Below are positions 24,719 to 33,537 of a DNA stretch of 36,328 nucleotides, piece by piece; within the stretch, counting starts at the first letter, position 1, and every line of letters starts with the position of its first letter. The stretch is from Bryobacteraceae bacterium (GTDB lineage Bacteria; Acidobacteriota; Terriglobia; Bryobacterales; Bryobacteraceae). Position numbers and translations under genes: made by a program. Location of the stretch: NCBI GenBank assembly GCA_025924475.1, contig JAICIH010000015.1, positions 1-36,328 on the forward strand. The letters run 5' to 3'. The notes beneath the pieces are model-generated. The model searched no databases, had not been told where the DNA came from, and was given only the letters and a program-made list of their open reading frames with translations.

Positions 24719-25725
24719 AGGAGCGCCTGTTTCATCGCGGTTTCGAGTTTGACTTTTTTCAAGCTGTGCGCCTGCTCACGCGGCGATCCCCGGAGCGTAA
24801 ATCTATTGGCGGAACGGCAAAACCCTCCGAAGAAATCGTACGGTTTTGCGCCTGGCTCTCGCTGGCCTTTCCGGCAAGCGCAATCGACAACATCGAACAA
24901 TCGCCGAATCCGGATGATCCCGCGCGTGTAACGGTCACGTTCCTGGCTCTCACGGGAACGCAAGGTATTCTCCCGTTGCATTACACCGAGCGCTTGCTGG
25001 CGCTGCAAGAGAAGAACGACGATACGGTTGCTGATTTCTTCGATCTCTTCAATCATCGGCTTGTTTCTCTGTTCTATCGGGCTTGGGAAAAGTATCGTCC
25101 GGCGATTTTGTATGAGTTAGGCGCACTGCGGCGCAAACAGCCTGATCCGTTCACTCATTCCCTGTTTGATCTGATTGGGATGGGCAGCGATCACCTCCGC
25201 GGCCGGATGAGCGTTCCGGATGAAAATCTATGCTCATATGCGGGTCTCATTGCGCAGCGGCCACACTCGGCAAGCGCTCTGCGCGGAGTTCTTCGATCTT
25301 ATTTCTCGGCGCCAGTCGAAATTGATCAGTTTCTGGGCGACTGGTACAACCTGGAAGAAGCGGACCGCTCCTATCTTGCGCCGGAACTGGAGCGTAACCA
25401 GCTCGGTATAGGAACGTTCTTAGGCGATAGAGTATGGGACCAGCAATCCCGCTTTCGCATTCGTATCGGGCCGCTCAGCTTTGCCCGTTTCCGAGAGTTT
25501 TTGCCCCATGAGCATGCCCTGGCAAAGTTAATGGAGTTGACCCGCTTTTTAGTCGGGCAAACTTTGGCTTTCGATGTGCAGGTTTTCTTGCGCGCTACTG
25601 ATATTCCCTATTGCCGGCTAACGGATCAGGGAGAGGATGCGCCGCGCCTGGGCTGGATGAGTTGGCTCAAAACAGGCGAGTTTTGCAGAGATGCCGGTGA
25701 TGCAGTATTTGCCAGGGTAGCGTAG
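24682..25725 (+). CDS. tssG: T6SS baseplate protein TssG (VasB/ImpH)
   Basis: The 347-residue protein opens with the family block LFHRGFEFDFFQAVRLLTRR, continues with VTVTFLALTGTQGILPLHYTE and ADFFDLFNHRLVSLFYRAWEKYR, and ends with GWMSWLKTGEF, all typical of TssG. It belongs to the baseplate wedge with TssF and TssK. The ATG at 24682 follows AAAGGAG and lies inside the tssF 3' end (37-base overlap), indicating coupling. The next gene, vgrG, begins 31 bases after its stop. Confidence 0.95.
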   Translation: MAPIGRRTDPSLEERLFHRGFEFDFFQAVRLLTRRSPERKSIGGTAKPSEEIVRFCAWLSLAFPASAIDNIEQSPNPDDPARVTVTFLALTGTQGILPLHYTERLLALQEKNDDTVADFFDLFNHRLVSLFYRAWEKYRPAILYELGALRRKQPDPFTHSLFDLIGMGSDHLRGRMSVPDENLCSYAGLIAQRPHSASALRGVLRSYFSAPVEIDQFLGDWYNLEEADRSYLAPELERNQLGIGTFLGDRVWDQQSRFRIRIGPLSFARFREFLPHEHALAKLMELTRFLVGQTLAFDVQVFLRATDIPYCRLTDQGEDAPRLGWMSWLKTGEFCRDAGDAVFARVA

Positions 25726-25756
25726 TTCCGCCAGTAAGCGGGTTTTGGAATTTTAT

Positions 25757-27844
25757 ATGCCGTACACGCAGACAAAACGACACATCGCACTCTCGACTCC
25801 TCTCGGCAAGGACGTCTTACTACTGCGCGGATTCCATGGCTCAGAAGCTATTTCACAGCTTTTTCATTTCGAGCTGGATCTTCTTTCGGAAAATGATTCC
25901 ATCAGCTTCCAAGATGTAGTCGGAAAGGAAGCGACGGTGCGCGTCATAGACGCCGACGGGGCCGAGCGTCCGTGGCATGGCTTCATTAGCAGCCTTTCGC
26001 AAGCGGGCCAGAACCGGCGATTCACCGTCTATCACGCTCAGATGGTTCCATGGTTGTGGTTTCTTACACGTAGTGCCGATTGCCGGATCTTTCAGAACAA
26101 GAATGTCCCGGATATTATCCAGAACATTTTTAGGGATTGCGGTTTTCACGATTTTGAGCTTCGCCTTTATGGCGAGTTCAGCCCGCGCGACTATTGCGTC
26201 CAGTATCGTGAGACAGATTTCAACTTTGTCTCGCGTCTGATGGAACAAGAGGGAATCTACTACTACTTTCGGCAGGATCCTGGAAAGCACGTGTTGGTTT
26301 TGGCCAACGATCCGGCCGCGCACGAGCCCTGTCCGAAGCAGAAGATGGCTCGCTACTCCTCAATCGACGCAGCTACCACTTATGAGGATGTGGTCACCGA
26401 ATGGCGCTACCAGGAAGAATTCCGAACCGGGAAATGGGCCCAGACCGACTATAACTTTGAGACACCCAGCACCAATCTGCTTGTCACTGTTGATGGGAAA
26501 AACCCTTACGAGATCTACGATTACCCAGGGCAGCATCGCGTGCGCGCCGAAGGCGACAGATTAGCGCGCATTCGTTTACAGGAGCATAGTGCATCTCAGG
26601 CGCTAAGTCGCGGGGCCAGCGTGTGCCGTCACTTCGGCACTGGATTCAAATTTACGCTGCAGAACCACTATCGCAGCGATCAGAACCAAGCTTATTTACT
26701 AACGGCGGTGCGTCATTCGGCTACCCAACGTGGAGGCTATGAAAGCATCGCCAGCAATCAAGAGGAAGAAACCACATATTCCAACACGTTCGAATGTATT
26801 CCGTTTTCAACACCGTTCCGTCCGATGCGTGTGACGCGCCGGCCGTTCGTGCAGGGATGTCAGACCGCCGTCGTCGTGGGGCCGTCCGGAGAGGAAATTT
26901 ATACGGACAAGCACGGCCGCGTGAAGGTGCAATTTCATTGGGATCGCGAGGGCAAGCGAAATGAGAACAGCTCCTGCTGGATTCGCGTTTCGCATCCCTG
27001 GGCCGGCCAAGGTTGGGGAGCACTCTCCGTCCCGCGCATTGGTCAGGAGGTGGTCGTCGATTTTCTCGAAGGCGATCCCGACCAACCGATTGTCGTTGGC
27101 CGCGTTTACAACGCCGAGCAGACTCCCCCCTTCGGCATGCCCGGAGGGGCCATGATCAGTGGCATCAAATCGAACAGCACTAAGGGCGGTGGCGGATACA
27201 ACGAAATCTCGATGAACGATGCGAAGGGTAACGAAATGCTTACCATGCATGCCCAACACGACATGTCGACAACCGTAGAGCATGACGACACACAGATGAT
27301 CCAGACCGGCGACCGCACGATCACTGTAAAGACCGGCAAGCACACTGAGACGATCAAAGGCGACACCGCGATTACCATCCAAACCGGCAATCACAGCCTC
27401 ACGGTCCAGACAGGCAAGCACATGGAGACGATCAAAGGTGATACTTCCGTCACCGTGCAATCCGGCGCTTACTCGCTTGACGTGCAGGCTAATACTCATA
27501 CTCACCATGTAAAAGGCGATGTTACGGAAAACTACGATGCCGGCCAGCAGACAACTGTAAACGGGAATATCGTTATTAAATCGAAGACCGCCAACATTGT
27601 CCTGGACGCGAGTACGGAAATATTCCTGCATTGTGGTAACAGCATGCTCAGTATGAAGTCGGATGGAACGATCAAACTGGGCGGCACAAACGTGGAGATT
27701 TTTGGCAGCGATTCTGTGAAGACAGGAGTAGGTAATCAAATCGTAGCGTGTAACAAGCAAAATGTAACGACTTCCGGCGCCGCAATCAACTCTTCTGCAG
27801 TCGGCCTGCACGAAATCTCCGGCGCGTTAGTAAAGATCAATTAG
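25757..27844 (+). CDS. vgrG: VgrG spike protein (TssI)
   Basis: The 695-residue protein has a gp27-like base (LLLRGFHGSEAISQLFHFELDL ... YCVQYRETDFNFVSRLMEQEGIYYYF). A gp5-like OB-fold follows (VVVGPSGEEIYTDKHGRVKV, FHWDREG, WIRVSHPWAGQGWG). The gp5 C-type beta-helix contains two 26-residue repeats (bases 27332-27487). It forms the trimeric spike at the tube tip and carries effectors. The C-terminus ends soon after the beta-helix, so no extension toxin is fused. Effector loading probably goes through the downstream adaptor and PAAR. The ATG at 25757 is chosen over TTG at 25745, with GGAA about ten bases upstream. Confidence 0.95.
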   Translation: MPYTQTKRHIALSTPLGKDVLLLRGFHGSEAISQLFHFELDLLSENDSISFQDVVGKEATVRVIDADGAERPWHGFISSLSQAGQNRRFTVYHAQMVPWLWFLTRSADCRIFQNKNVPDIIQNIFRDCGFHDFELRLYGEFSPRDYCVQYRETDFNFVSRLMEQEGIYYYFRQDPGKHVLVLANDPAAHEPCPKQKMARYSSIDAATTYEDVVTEWRYQEEFRTGKWAQTDYNFETPSTNLLVTVDGKNPYEIYDYPGQHRVRAEGDRLARIRLQEHSASQALSRGASVCRHFGTGFKFTLQNHYRSDQNQAYLLTAVRHSATQRGGYESIASNQEEETTYSNTFECIPFSTPFRPMRVTRRPFVQGCQTAVVVGPSGEEIYTDKHGRVKVQFHWDREGKRNENSSCWIRVSHPWAGQGWGALSVPRIGQEVVVDFLEGDPDQPIVVGRVYNAEQTPPFGMPGGAMISGIKSNSTKGGGGYNEISMNDAKGNEMLTMHAQHDMSTTVEHDDTQMIQTGDRTITVKTGKHTETIKGDTAITIQTGNHSLTVQTGKHMETIKGDTSVTVQSGAYSLDVQANTHTHHVKGDVTENYDAGQQTTVNGNIVIKSKTANIVLDASTEIFLHCGNSMLSMKSDGTIKLGGTNVEIFGSDSVKTGVGNQIVACNKQNVTTSGAAINSSAVGLHEISGALVKIN
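27332..27487 (+). repeat. Two tandem 78-bp (26-residue) beta-helix repeats in vgrG
   Basis: Units 27332-27409 and 27410-27487 both encode TGKHxETIKGDT followed by a V/I-x-Q/T strand pattern. The DNA is also clearly similar between units, including GAGACGATCAAAGG in both. They lengthen the VgrG needle. Recent duplication is likely given DNA-level identity. Confidence 0.65.
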
Positions 27845-27849
27845 CCAAT

Positions 27850-29052
27850 ATGCAAGCGCTCCTACAAGCTCAGCGGAATACATTCATGACGTTTCTGGAA
27901 CAGCGGGACAAGGGTGTGTTGGTGGTACAGGCGGAAGGCGAACAGATCGGCTATGCGCTTCAGATTCTCAAAAGTATTGAAGACAGTGGCTCGCCCGACG
28001 TTTTTCTTTCGTTTGCACATGAGTTCTCTTCCCCATCCGGCTTCGCGTCACTCGTCGCCGAACGGGTGAAAGCGAGCGAGTTGGCCGCCCGAGAGCAAGT
28101 CGGGGAACGGTCGTCCGCGTTGCCGCCACTGCCGGCGCTCGCAATGGGCGAGTCGTGCGAAGTGGACGTACGCGTGCGTGCAGCGCTCGAGTACGCCCGT
28201 TCGATCTTGCCGCCCAATACAGGACAACGCCTTGTATGTGCGTTTCTTCCGATGGTCATTTCGGACGCTGCCGGATATGGCCGTTTGATGCGGAAATTGA
28301 TCGAACCCGAAGGAATGCCACCCTGGTATCACCGCATGCGGATCATTGTCCGCGAGGAGGCTGACTCATCGTTGCTGGGAACAGATGTCGCAGGTGCGCC
28401 ATTTGTTGCAGTGCATCGTCTAGACTTTTCACCGGAGATAATTGCAGCCAGCCTGGAGCAAACTGCGAAGGATCCGAACGCTAATGAGGAAGAGCGCGCG
28501 AGGTCCTTGCTGCAACTAGCCTACCTTGACTATGCCCACGGGCGCGATCAGCAAGCACTGGAAAAGTTTACCGGCCTGCTCACTTATTACGAGGAAACGA
28601 AAAATGCGGTGATGCAGGCCATCGCCTTGACTGGCATTGGCAGTGTCCACGAGCGTGCCGACGACCTGGCGCACGCCTGGGAATGGTATTGCCGCGCCAT
28701 TCGGCCTGCCAGCGAAGGCAAATCGCCGATGGTGCTGTTTACGCTTGCTCGCGATCTCGGCCAAGTAGCTCTCGGATTACAGCGGTACGAGGAGGCGGAG
28801 TCGTTTTTCCATTCGGCACAACTGCTTGGGCTGCAAGTGTACGACCCCGAGTCGAAAATCGCAGCACTCGAGTCGAAAAGCCTAGCCCAGATTCACTTGA
28901 CGGCTCATGATCGCGCGCGGGAGAGCCTAAATGAGGCGCTTGAGACGGCTCGTGAATTTGGCAAGCAGGATGCTGCACAGCGAATTCAAGTGAAGCTCAA
29001 CGAATTGAATGGGAGTTCTGCAACGGAGGTGAGTACCCATGTCGGAAAATGA
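27850..29052 (+). CDS. TPR-containing protein, putative effector adaptor/chaperone for the PAAR-Rhs module
   Basis: The 400-residue protein is not of a family I can name. The N-terminal half (to about residue 190) looks like a compact alpha/beta domain with VLVVQAEGEQIGYALQILKS and RLVCAFLPMVISDAAGYGRL. The C-terminal half (about 205-390) is a run of TPR-like helices, e.g. QALEKFTGLLTYYEETKN and ARESLNEALETAREFGK. There is no signal peptide. It starts 5 bases after vgrG and overlaps the PAAR gene by 14 bases, exactly where Eag, Tap/DUF4123 or TPR adaptors lie in other VgrG islands. A role in loading the Rhs effector onto VgrG is inferred from this position. The start at 27850 lacks a Shine-Dalgarno; ATG 27886 is an alternative. 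Confidence 0.7.
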   Translation: MQALLQAQRNTFMTFLEQRDKGVLVVQAEGEQIGYALQILKSIEDSGSPDVFLSFAHEFSSPSGFASLVAERVKASELAAREQVGERSSALPPLPALAMGESCEVDVRVRAALEYARSILPPNTGQRLVCAFLPMVISDAAGYGRLMRKLIEPEGMPPWYHRMRIIVREEADSSLLGTDVAGAPFVAVHRLDFSPEIIAASLEQTAKDPNANEEERARSLLQLAYLDYAHGRDQQALEKFTGLLTYYEETKNAVMQAIALTGIGSVHERADDLAHAWEWYCRAIRPASEGKSPMVLFTLARDLGQVALGLQRYEEAESFFHSAQLLGLQVYDPESKIAALESKSLAQIHLTAHDRARESLNEALETAREFGKQDAAQRIQVKLNELNGSSATEVSTHVGK

Positions 29053-29890
29053 CATGCTCCCCGAGAATCCCGCCAGCGAGTTGCAGCGCAGCATAGAAGG
29101 CGCGATGGCAAAGGCGTTTAGCCCAGTGCAGGAGGTGGAGTTGGGATTCGCTGAGGTCACGAATCCCGTTGCGAAGCTGTTCCCGGCATTGCCGGCCGCA
29201 ACGCTCGGCTGTTTCGCTATCGGCCTGCCGCATGCTCACAAACAGCAGCCCTTTCCGTTACCCCCCATCGGTCCCATCCTTTTGGGCTGCTCGGTCCAGA
29301 CGTTGATCAACTACTTGCCCGCCGCAAGAGTCGGAGATATTGGCTTCAGCCCAACTTGCGGCAGTATGTTCCCGATGTTCGAGATTTTCACGGGGTCCTC
29401 GAACGTGTTTATCGGCGGGATGCGAGCGGCGCGGATGCTGGACATCACAATGCACTGCTGGCCGCCGAAAGATAGGATGGCCAGAGCCGAGGTCATGGCC
29501 CTGGTGAAGGCCATGAAGGCCGCCATGATAGTAGCGTCCGGGGCGGGCATGGCGGCCCAGGCCGTCAGCGTGGTGGGCGAGGGTTGGGCCGCCGCGGATG
29601 CCGACTCGAGTGCGATGCAGGAAGCGCGTGCGCTCGATGCCGGCATGATGGCTGCACAAATGGCCGCTGACGTCGCGGCCATGGTGGCCGGAATGATGAT
29701 GGGCAAAGATCCCTGCATCGGGCCACCGGTGGGCGGAATCATCTTGGGCCACCCGAACGTATTGATCGGCGGTTTTCCCATGCCGAGCGGCTTGCAGGTT
29801 GCCGGGCGTGTTCTCGAGAGTGTGAAAGGCCGCCGTCCGAGAACGCGAACGAACGAGTCTTTTGAAGGATGCACGTCTTGTCCGCCATGA
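29039..29890 (+). CDS. PAAR-like spike-tip protein
   Basis: The 283-residue protein has two PAAR-type blocks. ARVGDIGFSPTCG ... SSNVFIGGMRAARMLD lies at about residues 96-143. DPCIGPPVGGIILGHPNVLIGGFPMPS lies near 226-255. An Ala/Met-rich, moderately hydrophobic helical insert separates them (about 152-222), and a hydrophobic segment precedes them. This layout is usual for PAAR proteins that travel with Rhs toxins, where the helices protect or thread the effector. PAAR proteins sharpen the VgrG spike. A good GGAGGTGAG ribosome binding site lies upstream. Its stop overlaps the rhs start (ATGA at 29887-29890), so PAAR and toxin are produced together though not fused. Confidence 0.85.
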   Translation: MSENDMLPENPASELQRSIEGAMAKAFSPVQEVELGFAEVTNPVAKLFPALPAATLGCFAIGLPHAHKQQPFPLPPIGPILLGCSVQTLINYLPAARVGDIGFSPTCGSMFPMFEIFTGSSNVFIGGMRAARMLDITMHCWPPKDRMARAEVMALVKAMKAAMIVASGAGMAAQAVSVVGEGWAAADADSSAMQEARALDAGMMAAQMAADVAAMVAGMMMGKDPCIGPPVGGIILGHPNVLIGGFPMPSGLQVAGRVLESVKGRRPRTRTNESFEGCTSCPP

Positions 29891-32800
29891 TGGATTGCCG
29901 ACATAATTCCCTGTACCGTCCCGCCTACGTCGGCGATCCGGTGGATGTTACCAGCGGCGCCAATATCGATGCATCGGCTGAGTTCTCCTTATCCGGATGG
30001 CCTTTCTTCTGGAGGAAATACTACAACAGCCTGCACCATCGGTGGCGCAGGGCGCTGGGCTGGGGGCATACGCACGAATACGATCATCGACTGCAGTTCG
30101 ATATCGACGGGCTTCGTTACACGGGTCCGGAAGGCGAGCCGATCGGATTTGATGCCTTGCTCAGTGACGGTAGCACGTCGAAAAGCGGCGCGTGCCGGTT
30201 GACACGGAAATCCCAGAACGCGTACAGTCTCTCGCGCCCGGGAGAGCATGACGAATTCATTTTTGTGTTCTGTGCAGGCGTGCTCGTGGCGCCAGTATCG
30301 GAGATCAGAGCCGGAGCGCGTGTGCTTCGCTTCCGGTATAACGACGCTCGCCACCTGGCTGCGATCGAGTTAGCTGATGGCCGGTTGGTACAGGTGTATT
30401 GCGATACTCAGGGCCGTATTGTTGCGCTGCAGTTAATCGGGACCGATATGCGGACGGCTAAATCACTAGCCAGCTATGAATACGATGAGGCAGGTAACTT
30501 GATCCGGGGAGTGGACGGGTATCAGAACGTGTTCTCGTTTCAATACGACGACCAGAACCGGATGATCAAACGAACGGACCGGCGCGGGCATTCGTTCCTG
30601 TTCGAGTACGACGAGCAAGGTTGGTGCGTTCGCTCCGGCGGAGAAGACGGAGTGCAAGAGGTCCGGCTCCGCTATTTGCGCGAGGAGCGCGTCACGGTTG
30701 TTACAAGATCGGACGGCGGGAACTGGACCTATTTCTATAACGGATCGCGACAAATTACGAAGATTATCGATCCGCTGGGAGGCGTTCGCAAATTCGAGTT
30801 CGATGATGCCGGGATGCCTACGGGAGAACGGGATGCGAACGATAACATCACGAGTTACGTTTACTCGGGAGACGGCGAGCCGGTGGCGAAAATCAGCCCG
30901 ATTGGCATCTGGTACGACTTCAAAAGCCCGCCACCTCCTGCGTATCATCCTCACCGCCTGCCGGCAAGCGCGGCGGAGTACGAATTTGGGGACCTGCAGC
31001 CGCAGGCGCAATCTCTCAGGAGGTCTGGGATAACCGATCCGTGGCTGACTCCGGGCGCGATGCGAATGCTGACTGATCCTCTGCCTTCCGAGTACGGTGA
31101 TTTTGTGTTTGATCCTCTTGGCCATATCGTGCAGCAACCGGCGCGCTCCGGAGTGGTCCGCCACTGGGGCTACGATGCTAACGGAAACCTGGCCCGCTAT
31201 CGCGATTTTTCAGGGGCGACGTTTACACTCGAGTACGGCTCCTGGAATCACCGCGTTCGCCAGACGAACCAGCTTGGACATGTAATCCGCACCGAGTTCA
31301 CGAAGTCAGAAAAGCTCAGGGCTGTTACAGACGCGGGTGGAACCGAGCAGCGCTACAGTTACAACTTCTGCGACAGCGTGACTGCAGTCGAGCGGCACGG
31401 TCAGCTCCTCGAGACTTACGAGTACGATCGCGCGGGTAATCTGATCTTGAAACGCGATGCTTCCGGCACCGTTCTGCTCCGGTTTGAGATACTACCCCGC
31501 AATCTTATCGGCGCGCGCCACCTTGCGTCAGGCGATGTGCAGCGCTTCGAATATGATGCAGCCGGCCGTTTTCTCCGCGCACAATCGCAGGCTGCGGACG
31601 TCCGATTCGAGTACGACGAGCTTGGCGGATGTATCAAGGACATGCGGGATGGGCGTGGCGTGGAGCATCGGTGTAGATTTGGCGAGCTCGCCGAGACAGT
31701 GCTGTTCGGCCGCTTTGCTACACAATATCAACGATCGTCCGATGGCGCGCTCCTGATTCGGGACTGCATCGGCGCTACACACCGGATTTGGTTTCCGTCC
31801 TCGGGCGTAGTCGCTCGCGAGCTGTCGAATGGAGCTACCGAATACAGCCGGTTCGATGACGGGGGTCGGAATACAGCAAGAATTGTGTTTCACCGGCGGC
31901 GTGGTTCGCGCGATTGGATTCGTCACCATGAATGGTCGCCCGATGGCGATCTACACAGAACGGATGACAGCGAATCGGGTCCGGTGTCGTGGCGGTACGA
32001 CGCCGCACATCGCTTGCAGGAGATGTCATTGCCTGATGGGTCGCGTCATCCATTCCGGTATGATGCGGGCGGCAATCTGCTGCAAGCGCCCGGTCTCACA
32101 GACGTCACGATGGGTTCAGGGAATCGTCTCATGGCTGCCAACGGCGATTCGTTTGAATACAACGAGCGCGACCACATCGCGAGGCGCAGCGGGTCGCGAG
32201 GCTCTGTGCGCTACGAATACGACTCGCGCGACATGCTGGTGCGAGTAGAGAGCGAGAACGGAAGGTGGGAAGCAAAATACGACGCGATCGGAAGGCGCGT
32301 TAGTAAAACCGTCAACGGTGCTACCACTGAGTACTACTGGGACACGGACCACCTGGCGGCAGAGATCGAGCCATCCGGACGGCTTCGTATCTATATTTAT
32401 CCGGACGCCTTTGCGATTGTGCCGTTCTTGTTCGTCGATTACGAATCAATTGATGCTGACCCGGCCAGCGGTGTTCGCCGTTTCCTTTTCATGAACCATC
32501 TTGGCGCGCCAGTGCGGATCGAGGACGACCAGGGCAATCGTCTCTGGCAATGCTCCTACTCACCGTACGGAGCTGTTCACATCGAACCGAGCAGCAGCAT
32601 TGAATGCAATCTCCGTTTCCCTGGCCACTACTTCGATGCGGAGACCGGATTACACTACAACCGTTTTCGCTACTACAGTCCCGAGCTCGGCCGCTATCTT
32701 CAGTGCGACCCGGAAGGGATCAGCGGCGGGCTGAATCTGTATGCATATACGGAAAATCCGCTAGTCGAGGTGGATATACGCGGGCTTCAATGTCCGAATC

Positions 32801-33534
32801 ATCCGGAGGAATCCGATCCGAACTGTCAAGACTGCAGAAATGCGAATCGGGCAGCCGCCAGGTCTCGGCCGGCTACACCCGAACTGCCGGACGTCAGCAA
32901 GAAAAATTACGATTTCCGGGCATGGGTTGACAGTCGCGGTTACCTACATATAGTGGGAACAGGCAAGCTTGGAGTTCCTGGCAATGTGAAGAAACACAGG
33001 AATACTACCGAGCAACGGGCAATTGCCGGAGGCACGGGGGACGACGCCGGGCACATGTTCCGCGATGAGTATGGTGCGCCGGGCGAATTTCCAAACTTGG
33101 GACGGCAGAACCGCAACATCAATAGATATGTGCTGAAGATACACCAAGACTGGGTAGGAGGCAAAGGGGGCAGCTACTACGAGCTCGAAAGACACTGGAG
33201 TAACAAGCTCAAAAGTGGGACCCAAATTGAGGCGGAGGTCCGCGATAGTTATCGCATAAGTGACGTCTATCCTGATGGGGATTCCCCGGATCCCGGCCCT
33301 CTGAAAATGGACGAACTTCGCGAGCACTTTCTTAACTCGGAGCCGACGCCACGGCCCATCTCTCGCAGTGTGCACTGGAGGGAAACCAGCCCCGCCCAAG
33401 AGCGCTCCACGCACTCTGTCGTATGGGCGAACCCAGAATCTCCCCAGACTAGGGAAATAGCCAACGCCGAGCCTCCGGAGCAGCCAGAACCGAGACCCGT
33501 GACGGATCTTGCAACGCGAAGAAGGAGTCGATGA
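29887..33534 (+). CDS. Rhs/YD-repeat effector with predicted DNA/RNA nuclease C-terminal toxin
   Basis: The protein has 1215 residues from ATG 29887; an in-frame ATG at 29869 is an alternative, but 29887 gives an ATGA overlap with the PAAR gene. The N-terminus (DPVDVTSGANIDASAEFSL) matches the RHS N-terminal domain. Many YD repeats follow, e.g. YEYDEAGNLIRGVDGYQNV. The core ends with YNRFRYYSPELGRYLQCDPE and a VDIRGL motif ending at base 32787. The last 248 residues form a distinct toxin. GDDAGHMFRDEYGAPGE (H1056) and GRQNRNINR, then SYYELERHWSNKLKSG and EAEVRDSY, match the pattern of the non-specific endonuclease (Endonuclea_NS_2, beta-beta-alpha metal) fold. His would act as base and Asn as Mg ligand. 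A Cys/His cluster (CPNH...CQDC) starts the toxin and a Pro-rich tail of about 90 residues ends it. Confidence 0.88.
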   Translation: MMDCRHNSLYRPAYVGDPVDVTSGANIDASAEFSLSGWPFFWRKYYNSLHHRWRRALGWGHTHEYDHRLQFDIDGLRYTGPEGEPIGFDALLSDGSTSKSGACRLTRKSQNAYSLSRPGEHDEFIFVFCAGVLVAPVSEIRAGARVLRFRYNDARHLAAIELADGRLVQVYCDTQGRIVALQLIGTDMRTAKSLASYEYDEAGNLIRGVDGYQNVFSFQYDDQNRMIKRTDRRGHSFLFEYDEQGWCVRSGGEDGVQEVRLRYLREERVTVVTRSDGGNWTYFYNGSRQITKIIDPLGGVRKFEFDDAGMPTGERDANDNITSYVYSGDGEPVAKISPIGIWYDFKSPPPPAYHPHRLPASAAEYEFGDLQPQAQSLRRSGITDPWLTPGAMRMLTDPLPSEYGDFVFDPLGHIVQQPARSGVVRHWGYDANGNLARYRDFSGATFTLEYGSWNHRVRQTNQLGHVIRTEFTKSEKLRAVTDAGGTEQRYSYNFCDSVTAVERHGQLLETYEYDRAGNLILKRDASGTVLLRFEILPRNLIGARHLASGDVQRFEYDAAGRFLRAQSQAADVRFEYDELGGCIKDMRDGRGVEHRCRFGELAETVLFGRFATQYQRSSDGALLIRDCIGATHRIWFPSSGVVARELSNGATEYSRFDDGGRNTARIVFHRRRGSRDWIRHHEWSPDGDLHRTDDSESGPVSWRYDAAHRLQEMSLPDGSRHPFRYDAGGNLLQAPGLTDVTMGSGNRLMAANGDSFEYNERDHIARRSGSRGSVRYEYDSRDMLVRVESENGRWEAKYDAIGRRVSKTVNGATTEYYWDTDHLAAEIEPSGRLRIYIYPDAFAIVPFLFVDYESIDADPASGVRRFLFMNHLGAPVRIEDDQGNRLWQCSYSPYGAVHIEPSSSIECNLRFPGHYFDAETGLHYNRFRYYSPELGRYLQCDPEGISGGLNLYAYTENPLVEVDIRGLQCPNHPEESDPNCQDCRNANRAAARSRPATPELPDVSKKNYDFRAWVDSRGYLHIVGTGKLGVPGNVKKHRNTTEQRAIAGGTGDDAGHMFRDEYGAPGEFPNLGRQNRNINRYVLKIHQDWVGGKGGSYYELERHWSNKLKSGTQIEAEVRDSYRISDVYPDGDSPDPGPLKMDELREHFLNSEPTPRPISRSVHWRETSPAQERSTHSVVWANPESPQTREIANAEPPEQPEPRPVTDLATRRRSR

Positions 33535-33537
33535 ATC

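Noticed and set aside
26807..27811. 334-codon antisense open frame across vgrG
   Set aside because: It lies opposite a clear VgrG, has no family features or ribosome binding site, and arises from codon bias.
30466..31164. Antisense open frame across rhs
   Set aside because: Arg-rich shadow of the YD-repeat coding strand with no recognisable domain.
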